A stretch of 64,000 nucleotides of DNA from Myxococcales bacterium. Lineage in GTDB: Bacteria > Myxococcota_A > Polyangia > Haliangiales > Haliangiaceae. This document shows, piece by piece, positions 1-8,364 of this stretch (position 1 is its first letter; each line of letters begins with the position of its first letter). The notes beneath the pieces were generated by a model that worked only from the letters and a program-made list of their open reading frames with translations, ran no database searches and was not told the origin of the DNA. The stretch is from positions 2,570,001 to 2,634,000 of the forward strand of contig JADJUW010000001.1 of the NCBI GenBank assembly GCA_016716835.1, given 5' to 3'. The position numbers were made by a program, and so were the translations under genes.

Positions 1-895
<895 letters not shown>

Positions 896-1618
896 GCCAC
901 CAAAACGGTCGCTCGGCAGATTGGGCGATCTCCGCGTCAGCTGCGGCTCGGCTGCTCGTCATTACCAGACGGTAACTCCTCGCATCCTCACCTTGCTTCC
1001 TTGACCTCACCCAATCTGCCTTCGCTCGCGCGGAGACGTCTTAGGTTGAGGCTGCGGTCCGTAAACGCGTCACTGCCGGGAAGGCAACTTCACGTCTTTC
1101 GAATCAAATCACTCAAACTTTCTCGCTAACTTTTACTCACAACCTTCGGCTTGCGCCGTCGCTCGTGACGTTTCGGAACATGCTAAGCGTACTTACTTTC
1201 ACCGTAATCCTTAGTCGTTTCAAATATTCCAGACACATGATGAGAACACCGGGTTCAGCTGGCCTTGCGGCAAGCTGAAACTGTTGTCTCTTTCATGGAC
1301 TTTTGCGTTTCGCACATTTCATCTACACGTGCAAAATCCCAAAGGATTTCGCACTTCTATAAATTATCGTGCTCTCTCTCGTTTCGCTATTCAATTGTAA
1401 AAGAACAGTCCGCTTTTGGCGGGGAACGATCAATACTCGATCCGCCGATGAGGTGTCAACGAAAACTCATTTATTTTCGCCTTTTCTTCGGTGCCTCAAT
1501 ATCGAGCACACCCAAAACAACTTTTTCCAGCGTACTTTCGATTGCTTAGAACTTTTTACGCGCGGCATTCACAACTGCGAATGCCGCCCAATTTTTCACC
1601 ACAATTTCGACTAAATTG
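896..1618 (-). other. Spacer between tRNA-Ile and 23S rRNA
   Basis: About 720 nt between the tRNA-Ile and the mature 23S 5' end, clearly more AT-rich from about 1130 on. It contains no tRNA-Ala, which often follows tRNA-Ile in bacterial spacers, and no plausible protein gene. It carries one boxA-like antitermination motif (1396-1407). Sequences flanking 23S would be expected to pair into a processing stem, but the 3' half is outside the window so this cannot be tested. Confidence 0.8.
1396..1407 (-). promoter_or_regulatory. boxA-like antitermination motif in the pre-23S leader
   Basis: On the minus strand the sequence is TGTTCTTTTACA, 10 of 12 identical to the rRNA boxA consensus TGCTCTTTAACA. 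boxA binds NusB/S10 and lets RNA polymerase resist Rho within rRNA operons; a copy in the 16S-23S spacer upstream of 23S is normal. Its position about 500 nt before the 23S and 3' of tRNA-Ile fits. It is a single motif match, with no boxB searched. Confidence 0.5.
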
Positions 1619-1692
<74 letters not shown>

Positions 1693-1704
1693 CTAAGGGT
1701 ATGC

Positions 1705-1734
1705 CTCTTACGGCAGAAACCGCGTTTGTGTCAA
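1705..1734 (-). promoter_or_regulatory. Candidate sigma70-type promoter for the tRNA-Ile-23S transcription unit
   Basis: On the minus strand a perfect -35 hexamer TTGACA (1729-1734) is followed after 18 nt by TAAGAG (1705-1710), a weak -10. Initiation would fall near 1698, about 6 nt before the tRNA-Ile 5' end. A promoter directly in front of the tRNA is what an independently transcribed tRNA-Ile-23S unit would need. The -10 is poor, so strength is uncertain. IS-A begins about 20 bp upstream of the -35 and could have removed UP or Fis-type activating sequence. Confidence 0.45.
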
Positions 1735-1805
1735 GCGGCCGAAGGGCACAACTATAGCTGGCCCCTCTAGGACTGGACAGGTCGTAACCCAAAACGGAGG
1801 ATACG

Positions 1806-1940
1806 ATGGTGAATGTGAAACAGACAGAGGAAGTAGTGGGCCGCTGGACGGCCAGGCGCAAGGTGGAACTCATCTTGGCCGTGATCAAAGGCGAGACCAC
1901 GCTGGTGGAGGCGTGTCGTAAGCACGACCTGACCCAGAGC
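1806..1940 (+). pseudogene. IS-A orfA, N-terminal half (interrupted by IS-B)
   Basis: First 45 codons of an IS3-family OrfA, the helix-turn-helix DNA-binding subunit of the transposase. The ATG at 1806 is preceded by GGAGG. Visible features are the arginine-rich RKVELILAVIKGE and EACRKHDLTQS helices. The frame stops where IS-B enters after codon 45 and resumes exactly in frame at 3471, so the two halves restore a 106-aa protein when IS-B and one copy of GAGC are removed. OrfA cannot be made intact from this copy. Confidence 0.9.
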
Positions 1941-1984
1941 CCTCTCTGCCAACGTAGCTGAGAGGCCGACTTACCCAAAGATTA

Positions 1985-2272
1985 GTGTTGAGGGCAGTCG
2001 AGGTATGCAAGATGATTCAAGGCATGAAAAAAGCGACCGAGGTGTCGTCGGTAGCACAGCGGCGCCGGTTCTCGGTTAACGAAAAGTTGCGAATTCTGCG
2101 GGAGGCCGATGCCTGCGGCAAAGAGCGCGGTGGGGTCACGGCCCTGTTGCGCCGGGAAGGGATTTACTCGTCGCATCTGAGTATGTGGCGTCGGCAGCGC
2201 CTGGCTGGCCAGTTCGGCGCTGCGCCGAAGAAGCGGGGGCCCCGTGGCGGTGCCACCAGATGCGCGGGATAA
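1985..2272 (+). pseudogene. IS-B orfA, N-terminal part before a +1 disruption
   Basis: IS3-type OrfA with a helix-turn-helix segment RRFSVNEKLRILREAD and SHLSMWRRQR. Starts at 2011 or 2026 (ATG) are as likely as GTG 1985. As read, the frame ends at TAA 2270-2272. The family's coiled-coil region continues in another frame from about 2257 to TGA 2412-2414 (DKQIADLERRAARAEARADR...). One surplus G in GGCGGTG near 2252-2257 explains the break. The element may therefore be unable to transpose by itself, or the base may be an assembly error. Confidence 0.75.
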
Positions 2273-2345
2273 GCAAATCGCTGACCTTGAGCGGCGCGCC
2301 GCACGGGCGGAGGCGCGGGCCGATCGCGCCGAGCGGTTGTGCGCG

Positions 2346-2355
2346 CTCCAAAAAA
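2346..2355 (+). promoter_or_regulatory. Putative -1 translational frameshift site of IS-B
   Basis: A run of eight A followed by G (CAAAAAAAAGTC) sits near the end of the OrfA coiled-coil frame. A -1 slip here moves ribosomes into the orfB frame, which is open upstream of the orfB ATG through this run. This is the established mechanism for OrfAB transposase synthesis in the IS3 family. Only the run and the frame relation are seen; a stimulatory structure was not modelled. Confidence 0.55.
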
Positions 2356-2413
2356 AAGTCTCGGAGCTGTTCGGGATACCGCTGCCGGATCCCGAGAGCG
2401 AGCCCAAGCCTTG

Positions 2414-3430
2414 ATGGCGATTGTTGCCGACACCTCGGGCGTCGACGGCGTAGCCTGCACGTGTGCCAGTCTGGGCGTAAGCGTGGCCAGCTACTATCGC
2501 GCGCGTCGTCCGCGGGTGCATGGGCCGCGACGGCCGCGGCGATCACCCCGTGCGCTCAGCGCTGCGGAAGCGGCCGATCTGCTATCGATCTTGCATGAAG
2601 ACCGCTTTGCGGATCTAGCGCCCGCGCAGGTGTATGCGACGCTGCTCGATGAAGAGCGCTTTATTTGCTCAGAGCGCACCATGTATCGCGTGCTCGCGGC
2701 GCACCACGAGGTGCGCGAGCGCCGCGCGCAACGGCGCCACCCCGCGTACGCCGCGCCCGAGCTGCTGGCAACCGGGCCAAACCAATTGTGGTCGTGGGAC
2801 ATCACCAAGCTTAAAGGGCCGGCAACGTGGTCCTACTACTACTTATACGTCATTCTCGACGTGTTTAGCCGGTGCGCGGTGGGCTGGATGGTGGCGCCGC
2901 GCGAGAGCGCCGAGCTGGCAAAGAAGCTGATCGGCGCGACCTGCGTGCGTCAAGGCATCGACCGCGATCACCTCACCATCCATGCAGATCGTGGCAGCTC
3001 GATGCGCTCCAAGCTGGTCGCCGAGCTGCTCGCCGACTTGGGGATCACAAAGACCCATTCGCGGCCGCACGTCTCAAACGATAATCCGTACTCTGAGGCT
3101 GGCTTTAAGACGCTGAAATACCGTCCCGATTTCCCGGCGCGGTTTGGCTGCCTAGAAGACGCACGCGCCTACTGCGCCGATTTTTTTGCTTGGTACAACG
3201 GTGAGCACTACCACAGCGGCATCGGCCTCCACACGCCGGATGACGTCCACTACGGTCGCGCGCAGGCCCGTACCGCGAAACGGGCCGTCGTATTGGCCGC
3301 CGCACAGCGAGCCCACCCTGAGCGTTTCGTCAACGGCACGCCGTGTCCGCCACCACTGCCGACCGCCGTATGGATCAACAAACCAAAGACAGGAGAGGTG
3401 ATTCCAAGCCAGAACCATTCACTAAATTAA
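2414..3430 (+). CDS. IS-B OrfB, IS3-family DDE transposase catalytic subunit
   Basis: 338-aa rve/integrase-core protein starting at ATG 2414, which overlaps the orfA TGA (TGATG). The catalytic DDE residues are in WSWDITKL, IHADRGS and YSEAGFKTLKYRPDFP. An HTH-like N-terminal region (residues ~1-110) precedes the RNase-H-fold domain (~120-290). The reading frame is complete, including a proline-rich tail with the stop at 3428-3430. It would normally act as an OrfAB frameshift fusion that binds the IS ends and moves the element by a circular intermediate. With orfA broken, in trans action is the likely limit. Confidence 0.92.
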   Translation: MAIVADTSGVDGVACTCASLGVSVASYYRARRPRVHGPRRPRRSPRALSAAEAADLLSILHEDRFADLAPAQVYATLLDEERFICSERTMYRVLAAHHEVRERRAQRRHPAYAAPELLATGPNQLWSWDITKLKGPATWSYYYLYVILDVFSRCAVGWMVAPRESAELAKKLIGATCVRQGIDRDHLTIHADRGSSMRSKLVAELLADLGITKTHSRPHVSNDNPYSEAGFKTLKYRPDFPARFGCLEDARAYCADFFAWYNGEHYHSGIGLHTPDDVHYGRAQARTAKRAVVLAAAQRAHPERFVNGTPCPPPLPTAVWINKPKTGEVIPSQNHSLN

Positions 3431-3470
3431 GCCACCTCGGTCTCTCAAATGCGTTGACAGGCTCCGGAGC

Positions 3471-3656
3471 GAGGTGGAGGGGTGGATGCAAACCTTCCTC
3501 AAGAGCGGGGAATCAGGGCTTAAGACCAACGCCAAGGACCTGCAAGATGAGCACGCGCGGGAGGTCAAAGACCTTCGGGCCAAGGTCGGCGAATTGGTGC
3601 TGGAGCTTGAAGCTCGAAAAAAGCTGCAAGCTCTGCTCGAACAGGACGAGAGCTAG
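3471..3656 (+). pseudogene. IS-A orfA, C-terminal half
   Basis: Continuation of the 1806 reading frame beyond IS-B, coding for a leucine-zipper-like coiled coil (AKDLQDEHAREVKDLRAKVG, ELVLELEARKKLQALLEQ) that mediates OrfA/OrfAB multimers. It ends at TAG 3654-3656. The slippery heptamer A AAA AAG lies in its last codons (3617-3623). Confidence 0.88.
3617..3623 (+). promoter_or_regulatory. Programmed -1 frameshift site A6G of IS-A
   Basis: AAAAAAG read in the orfA frame as CGA AAA AAG is the canonical X XXY YYZ -1 slip site used by IS2 and relatives. After slipping, the frame stays open through the orfA stop and joins the orfB frame, so OrfAB fusion could be made. The frame relation is directly visible. 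Confidence 0.75.
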
Positions 3657-3658
3657 TC

Positions 3659-4484
3659 TTGGCGGTGCAGAGCGCGATGCAGGAAGATGGTCACACGGTG
3701 AGCGTGGCGCAGTTGTGCCGCTGGTTTGGTGTGGCGCGTTCGTCGTTCTATTACCGCGAACGGTGTCGCCAAACGAGACCACTGAATCCGGCGTTGGTCG
3801 AGCTGGTGCGCGCGGGGATTGCCCGCGAGCCCAGCCACGGCGTGCCGATGCTGACTGCAGCGATTCGCCGGGAAACCGGCCTTTGCATCAACCACAAGGC
3901 CATCCGGCGCATCGTCCAACTACACGGTTGGCAGGTATGCAAGCGGCCCAAGGGGCAGCGTCCGCGGACCAAAGCCTGGCGATCGCAAGCCTCGCGCCGC
4001 GACGAGCGCTGGGCGATAGACACCACCCACCTCATCTGTGGACGCGACGGGTGGTGTCACTTAACGGCCGTGATTGACTGCCATGACCGCAGCATTGTTG
4101 GCTGGCGACTGTCGAAGTCGGGCAAGGCGACGGTCGCCGCCGGCGCGCTAGAGGACGCGCTGCGAGCACGGCGGCCGACGAGGCCGCTGACCGTGCGCAG
4201 CGACAATGGGCTGGTCTTTGGCGCCGCTGACTTCGTGCGCGTCGTTAAGCAGTACGGCCTGGCCCAGGAATACATCACGCCATACACGCCGGAGCAAAAC
4301 GGGATGATCGAGCGCTTTTTTTCGCACGCTCAAGGAGGAATGCATCTGGCATCATCGCTTTGCCAGCCAGGACGAGGCCTTCGTGGCCATCGCGAACTAT
4401 ATCGACCACTACAATCAACGGAGACCGCACTCGGCGCTGGGCTACCAGTCGCCGGCTGAGTACATCATGAAATTAGCAGCGTGA
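3659..4484 (+). pseudogene. IS-A OrfB transposase with +1 frameshift
   Basis: Transposase catalytic subunit of the IS2 subgroup, with an HTH_21-like N-terminus (LCRWFGVARSSFYYRERCRQ) and DDE residues in WAIDTTHL, VRSDNGLVF and NGMIERFF. At 4315-4321 there are seven T where six are needed to keep TTTTTTCGC (F-F-R) in frame. As read, translation leaves the family after IERFF and stops at 4459. In the corrected frame the expected C-terminus (TLKEECIWHHRFASQDEAF...RRPHSALGYQSPAEY) runs on to TGA 4482-4484. This is either a genuine inactivating insertion or a homopolymer error. No ATG is needed because it is normally translated as OrfAB. Confidence 0.88.
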
Positions 4485-4606
4485 CCTGTCTTGATTTCAG
4501 GGGCCAACTACACAACGACACCGCGCTGCTGGTGCAGGCGCTGACACCGTGCTGCCTGGCTTGGGGCGTCTATGTCCACCATAAAGCCAGCGCGGATCTG
4601 GTCCTT

Positions 4607-5602
4607 TTACGTGGCCGTCGCTTCGTGCGCTGCTCGGTGGACGCGGTTGGCCTGGCCCGTCGGCCCTGCGGCAGGTTCGTCGGCGGGAGCCAAATCGAGC
4701 GGAGGCGAAACTGGCTTGCCAGTGAAGAATGATCCCACACGCTTAACTAACGCGCGCAGCTTATCTGCCAGAGGTTTCATGTAGCGCGTGACGGCCACCG
4801 CGGGGCGATAATACGCGGTGAAGTCGAGCGCGAGGCCGAAGATGCCAACTGAAAAAACCTGTGCCGTCCCTGTGACGTACGAGCCTCGCGCGTACTCCGT
4901 GGGCTTGGTGGCACCAACGTAGCCAAACCCTGCCGAGGCGAAGTTGGGAATGCCGATGCCTTGGCCAAAACCGCGCTTGCTAATGCCGGGCATGTACCAG
5001 CCGACCACCGAATCGTAGCCCCACGAGCCAGCAAACGGCGTCGCCGGCCCAGCCGCGATCCCCCATTGTGGTTCTTTCCAGCCCCGTTGCTTGGCCTCGC
5101 GGCGATACTCACGGCTTGGAAACCACTTACGCACCTGTAGCGCGAGATTGCCGATCACAGGCCAGCCCGGAATCTGCAGCGTTGCCGCAACGGCGAATTC
5201 GAGCGAGGCGGTGTCCATGGTTTCATAGCCAAAGAGATATTCAATCATGTCGGCAAGGCGCCCAAGTCGCGCCGCGCGCTTTGGTGACGTCGCGCGCATC
5301 GCGTTGGCGCGCAAGCTCGCCGCAAAGCGATCGGCGCGGTTTTGTTTTTTGGCGACGACCGGCGCGGCGATGGTAGCGGATCGCGCCGTGGTCGTGGCCG
5401 CGGTGGCCTTGCGCGACGCGCGCAACGCATGAAGCGCGCGCTTGTCGCCCCGTGCTCCATCGGTTAGCCGCTCGATGTTCCCGGCGCGATAGAGTCGAGA
5501 GCGGGCCTGTGCGTGGGCGGGCGCAAACGCCATTATGGCGACCAGCAGCAACAAGGCTGCCGATCGACACCCACTCGCAAAGGAACGCCCCGACAAAATC
5601 AT
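4607..5602 (-). CDS. Exported protein of unknown function
   Basis: 331 aa from ATG 5602, preceded by AAGGGA; the frame is open further upstream but that part lacks protein character. A Sec signal is clear: MILSGR, a hydrophobic stretch (AALLLLVAIMAFA), then an AHAQA cleavage site. A basic Ala/Arg-rich segment (~30-110) is followed by a Gly/Tyr/Trp-rich region (~130-270; WGIAAGPATPFAGSWGYD, FGQGIGIPNFASAGFGY) reminiscent of outer-membrane or surface proteins. I do not recognise the family. It ends 97 bp from IS-A and is divergently transcribed from the 5945 gene. Confidence 0.75.
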   Translation of the reverse strand: MILSGRSFASGCRSAALLLLVAIMAFAPAHAQARSRLYRAGNIERLTDGARGDKRALHALRASRKATAATTTARSATIAAPVVAKKQNRADRFAASLRANAMRATSPKRAARLGRLADMIEYLFGYETMDTASLEFAVAATLQIPGWPVIGNLALQVRKWFPSREYRREAKQRGWKEPQWGIAAGPATPFAGSWGYDSVVGWYMPGISKRGFGQGIGIPNFASAGFGYVGATKPTEYARGSYVTGTAQVFSVGIFGLALDFTAYYRPAVAVTRYMKPLADKLRALVKRVGSFFTGKPVSPPLDLAPADEPAAGPTGQANRVHRAAHEATAT

Positions 5603-5944
5603 GGAATCCCTTAGGTAAGAGCAAACGGCGTGCCACGGGCGAGACCTCGCAACTGGGGGAATTTCATGCCCCAGTTCCCAAGCAGCCGGCATCCTGAGGT
5701 CATCGAACCCCAGCGGCGCGGGTCCGCGGGGCACGTGGTCCACGGCGTGAGCCGGCGCGCTGGCGCACGGCGCCCACTTAAATAACTGACGATTCGTCAA
5801 TTAAATGGGCCGCGACCGTCCCGCCCGACATTGCTGATTCCCGGCCGCCGTCCTACACCGTCGCCAAATGTCTACCAGCCACCGCGTTGACAGGCGCCCT
5901 GCTTGGTCGCGAAACTAATAGATACAAATTCAAAAGGGGGATGG
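5603..5944. other. Divergent intergenic region with a palindrome
   Basis: 342 bp between two divergently transcribed exported-protein genes, so it should hold both promoters. No convincing -35/-10 pair was found. The main structure is an imperfect inverted repeat at 5772-5810 (described separately). The 3' end has AAAGGGGG as the ribosome-binding site of the next gene. Confidence 0.6.
5772..5810. repeat. Imperfect palindrome, possible operator
   Basis: The arms GCCCACTTAA...TGACGA and TCGTCA..TTAAATGGGC form a 39-bp inverted repeat with the perfect core TGACGA-T-TCGTCA in its centre, in an AT-richer island. Because both neighbours start rather than end nearby, a regulator-binding site or leader hairpin is likelier than a terminator. 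Confidence 0.5.
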
Positions 5945-6742
5945 ATGAAACGTGGACTAATCGCAATCGTCGGCATGCTCACCGCATGTGGCGTCGGCGT
6001 ACAAGGCGCGGCGCATAACGCAAAATTCTTGAATGTCGAGAACCTGCCAGATGACCCGAACATGAGTTTTACGTCGACCGGCTTTACCATCTACGACAAG
6101 ACCGGCATCTTGCTCGCCGGGGCGGCCTCGGCAGGCGACGCCTACACGCAACAGCAAGCCGCCAAGGAGAGCGCACAGCGGCAAGCCATCGCCAGCGGCG
6201 CGCGCCCCGGCGATACCTATAGCTATTCATACTCGCACAACGTGTATGCGCCGGTGCCTGGCAACTGGACCTACCTAAGCTACGACCGCGGCAAGGGCAC
6301 GATCAACGACCGCGAGGTTGCTTACAGCGAATTTGATCTGCGGACCAAGCTAGGCAATTGGAAAATTCTTGGCGGCCGCGGGCGCATCGGGATTCCGCTC
6401 GGCGTGCTGTGGCTTGAGTACGGAGGCGACGCGGACTTTACGTGGATTGGCATGCCGGCCGGCGTCGACGTCGGCTACACGCTGCGCAAGGACACGACGG
6501 TCAATGGCCGAGTCGTGACCGATCCGCTGATTGGCGCGATGGCTGGCTTGTTAGGCGGCGATTGGCTCTACTTGGAGCTTGGCGGCCGCATCGACTATCG
6601 GCCGCTGAAGTGGTTTGGCGTCTATGCCGATGCGATGCTGCGCCGCGCGCCTAACCTCGGTGCGGCAGAGTCGGTGCGCGAATGGCAACTAACTGCTGGC
6701 GTCGCGTTTGTGTTTGGCGAAAAATTAATGCCCGACAAGTGA
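5945..6742 (+). CDS. Putative lipoprotein of unknown function
   Basis: 265 aa. The start ATG 5945 is chosen for the strong AAAGGGGG just upstream; a nearby ATG at 5941 is out of frame. The N-terminus MKRGLIAIVGMLTAC is a lipoprotein signal with lipobox L-T-A-C. The mature protein is rich in Gly, Asp, Tyr and Trp, with alternating hydrophobic stretches (LGNWKILGGRGRIGIPLGVL, WLYLELGGRIDYRPLKWFGV) such as beta-strands of an outer-membrane-associated barrel or sandwich. I do not recognise the family. It ends just before the LPMO-like gene and may be cotranscribed with it. Confidence 0.75.
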   Translation: MKRGLIAIVGMLTACGVGVQGAAHNAKFLNVENLPDDPNMSFTSTGFTIYDKTGILLAGAASAGDAYTQQQAAKESAQRQAIASGARPGDTYSYSYSHNVYAPVPGNWTYLSYDRGKGTINDREVAYSEFDLRTKLGNWKILGGRGRIGIPLGVLWLEYGGDADFTWIGMPAGVDVGYTLRKDTTVNGRVVTDPLIGAMAGLLGGDWLYLELGGRIDYRPLKWFGVYADAMLRRAPNLGAAESVREWQLTAGVAFVFGEKLMPDK

Positions 6743-6762
6743 TCTTGGCTTACAGTAGGACG

Positions 6763-7425
6763 ATGTCCTTAACCGCGCGCTTGCGCTCCTTTGCCCTTGC
6801 GAGCCTGTTGCTTGCGCTTTGTGCGGCGGCCCCGGCCAGCGCGCATATTCACCTGACGTATCCGCTGTCTCGCACCGACGATGGCCTTGGCGACCAAAAG
6901 GCGCAGCATTGTGGCGCGGTGGCGCGCAACGAGAGCCGCGTGACGCAGTTTAAGCCAGGAGCCACCATTGCCGTGCGCTGGGACGAGACGATCAATCACA
7001 CCGGCCATTTTCGCATCTCGTTCAATCCCGATGGCGACACGTTTTCGATTCCGCCCGATGCGACGACGACCACGCAAGGCACCGACCCCTTGGTGCTGCA
7101 CGATCTCATCGCCGATGGCACCAATTGCCTTGAGGTCACCTTGCCCGAGGCGCCGTGCGACAACTGCACGCTGCAGTTTATCCAGCTCATGTACGACAAG
7201 CCGCCCTACACCACAGATGTCGATAGCGACGACATCTACTTCAATTGTGCCGACATCGAGCTGACCGACGCGGCGCCCGATGTTACGCCCGCGCAAAGCA
7301 GCTGCAGTGACGAGCCCGCGCCGATGACGCCCGGCACCGCCGACGGAGGCTGCAACGCCGGCGGTGCAAGCGGAGGACTTGCGATGCTTGGCCTCGCGTC
7401 GCTATGGCTGCGGCGACGGCGCTAA
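6763..7425 (+). CDS. LPMO-like secreted protein with MYXO-CTERM-type anchor
   Basis: 220 aa. A Sec signal (LASLLLALCAAAPASA) ends directly before HIHLTYPLSRTDDG, so the mature protein starts with histidine, as in lytic polysaccharide monooxygenases where His1 forms half of the copper histidine brace. A second conserved histidine can be proposed in INHTGHFRIS (~residues 87-92). Paired cysteines follow (CDNC, FNCAD). It resembles the family annotated as 'SCE4755 family polysaccharide monooxygenase-like'. The C-terminus has Gly-Cys, a hydrophobic helix (GGLAMLGLASLWL) and RRRR, matching the MYXO-CTERM surface-sorting signal processed by myxosortase. Activity is inference. Start ATG 6763 gives the clean signal peptide. 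Confidence 0.8.
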   Translation: MSLTARLRSFALASLLLALCAAAPASAHIHLTYPLSRTDDGLGDQKAQHCGAVARNESRVTQFKPGATIAVRWDETINHTGHFRISFNPDGDTFSIPPDATTTTQGTDPLVLHDLIADGTNCLEVTLPEAPCDNCTLQFIQLMYDKPPYTTDVDSDDIYFNCADIELTDAAPDVTPAQSSCSDEPAPMTPGTADGGCNAGGASGGLAMLGLASLWLRRRR

Positions 7426-7457
7426 CGTAAACATTCACAAGCTGCCCGGGTTGAGCG

Positions 7458-8246
7458 TCAGCGCCGTCGGTCGCCGCTTGCGAGACATGCGCCGAACGAG
7501 ACGGACCGCCAAGAGCCAAGCGCCAGGTCGTAGAGCCAGACAAACCCGCTAACCTCATTAACCATCATTACAGTGGCTCCATCGAAATCGACGATTTTGC
7601 CCAGATCGTCCGCTAGTTCATGCAGGCTTACCTCCCGGAGATCACTGAGCTGCAAGATGGTCAACTTATGCCTTTCGGCCGCGACGATGGTGTCAGCGTG
7701 GTACGCCATCGAGTTCGCGAGCCGTCGCTGTTTGCTGACGAGGTCGATGAGCTCCATGTCGGTAAAGACAATGGAACTATTCGGCAGCGCCCAGAGTTGC
7801 CTTAGATCCCAGCGCACCTCGATGGTTTCAGGGGCGCCGCCGAGGCTGCGCACGCGAAACGATTTGTCATAGAGGCGCCACCATACCTCCATCGCGCCAA
7901 CCTGGTGCCACACCATCGGCTCCAGCAGTTGTGGAGCGCTGGCCTTGCGACGGGCGTCGGGCGCCTTCGAGGGCTCGCAGCGCCCATCTCGCCGCGAGAG
8001 CTGCATCAACACTTCGCGGGCGCGAACTTCGCGAGACTCATAGCCGTACTTGCCAGAGCCGGCGTTGGCGAACCAGGGTTTTTGTTCGCTCTCATGCACC
8101 AGCGCGGTGCGAACGCGAAGTTCCACCATGTCGGGTGGCAACAAGCGACCGCCGCTCACTTCAGTTGTTGTGCGCGATTGCACGCTGCTACCGAGGCATC
8201 CCGTTAGCAGCACCGAGGCAAGCATTGCGGCTACAGAGATCAGCAT
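7458..8246 (-). CDS. Putative lipoprotein of unknown function
   Basis: 262 aa with an N-terminal lipoprotein signal, MLISVAAMLASVLLTGC (lipobox L-T-G-C). The mature part has no recognised domain. It contains a hydrophilic N-terminal half with many Arg/Glu and a C-terminal half with mixed alpha/beta character (SSIVFTDMELIDLVSKQRRL, HKLTILQLSDLREVSL). It stands alone between the convergent LPMO-like gene and the AIM24 cluster on the same strand. Confidence 0.75.
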   Translation of the reverse strand: MLISVAAMLASVLLTGCLGSSVQSRTTTEVSGGRLLPPDMVELRVRTALVHESEQKPWFANAGSGKYGYESREVRAREVLMQLSRRDGRCEPSKAPDARRKASAPQLLEPMVWHQVGAMEVWWRLYDKSFRVRSLGGAPETIEVRWDLRQLWALPNSSIVFTDMELIDLVSKQRRLANSMAYHADTIVAAERHKLTILQLSDLREVSLHELADDLGKIVDFDGATVMMVNEVSGFVWLYDLALGSWRSVSFGACLASGDRRR

Positions 8247-8364
8247 GACGACAACCTAGTCCAATCGCGGAAGACCAAGGAGTGGATAATTTTGGTGGCG
8301 CAATTGCTAAGGGGTCGGCAAGGCGCTTAAGCGCCTCGACTCGCCATATCGGCAGAGATACGAG

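Larger units (their letters stand above)
1941..3466 (+). mobile_element. IS-B: second IS3-family element nested in IS-A
   Basis: A 1526-bp insertion inside IS-A orfA, bracketed by the tetranucleotide GAGC at 1937-1940 and 3467-3470, which is the right size for an IS3-family target duplication. Subterminal inverted repeats match at 19 of 24 positions (CTGCCAACG... on the left; CTGTCAACG... on the right read inward). The typical TG/CA ends of the family lie a few bases inside (1947 and 3459), so the true ends may be there with extra filler bases. It encodes an OrfA (disrupted) and an intact OrfB, and is in the same orientation as IS-A. Confidence 0.85.
1755..4510 (+). mobile_element. IS-A: IS2-like IS3-family insertion sequence, interrupted by IS-B
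   Basis: The left end TAGCTGGCCCCT...GACAGGTC (1755 on) and the right end, read as reverse complement TAGTTGGCCCCT...GACAGGTC (from 4510), are imperfect inverted repeats of about 28 bp resembling IS2 termini. The hexamer CACAAC is present on both flanks (1747-1752 and 4511-4516) and is probably the target duplication; the left boundary is uncertain by about 2 bp. Without IS-B (1526 bp plus a 4-bp duplication) the element would be about 1.23 kb. It carries orfA (split) and orfB (frameshifted). Its insertion point lies just upstream of the putative 23S promoter. Confidence 0.85.

Noticed and set aside
896..1618. tRNA-Ala expected between tRNA-Ile and 23S
   Set aside because: No cloverleaf or T-loop complement was seen in this stretch.
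2164..2546. Long minus-strand and +1-frame ORFs across IS-B
   Set aside because: They are shadows of high-GC transposase genes; the DDE motifs all lie in the plus-strand frame 2414-3430.
4315..4321. T7 run in IS-A orfB as a programmed frameshift
   Set aside because: IS3 elements recode at the orfA/orfB junction, not inside the catalytic E region, and the shift direction does not serve any known fusion.
5603..5800. Upstream extension of the 4607-5602 gene to 5800
   Set aside because: The extension lacks protein character and a ribosome-binding site; ATG 5602 starts a clean signal peptide behind AAGGGA.
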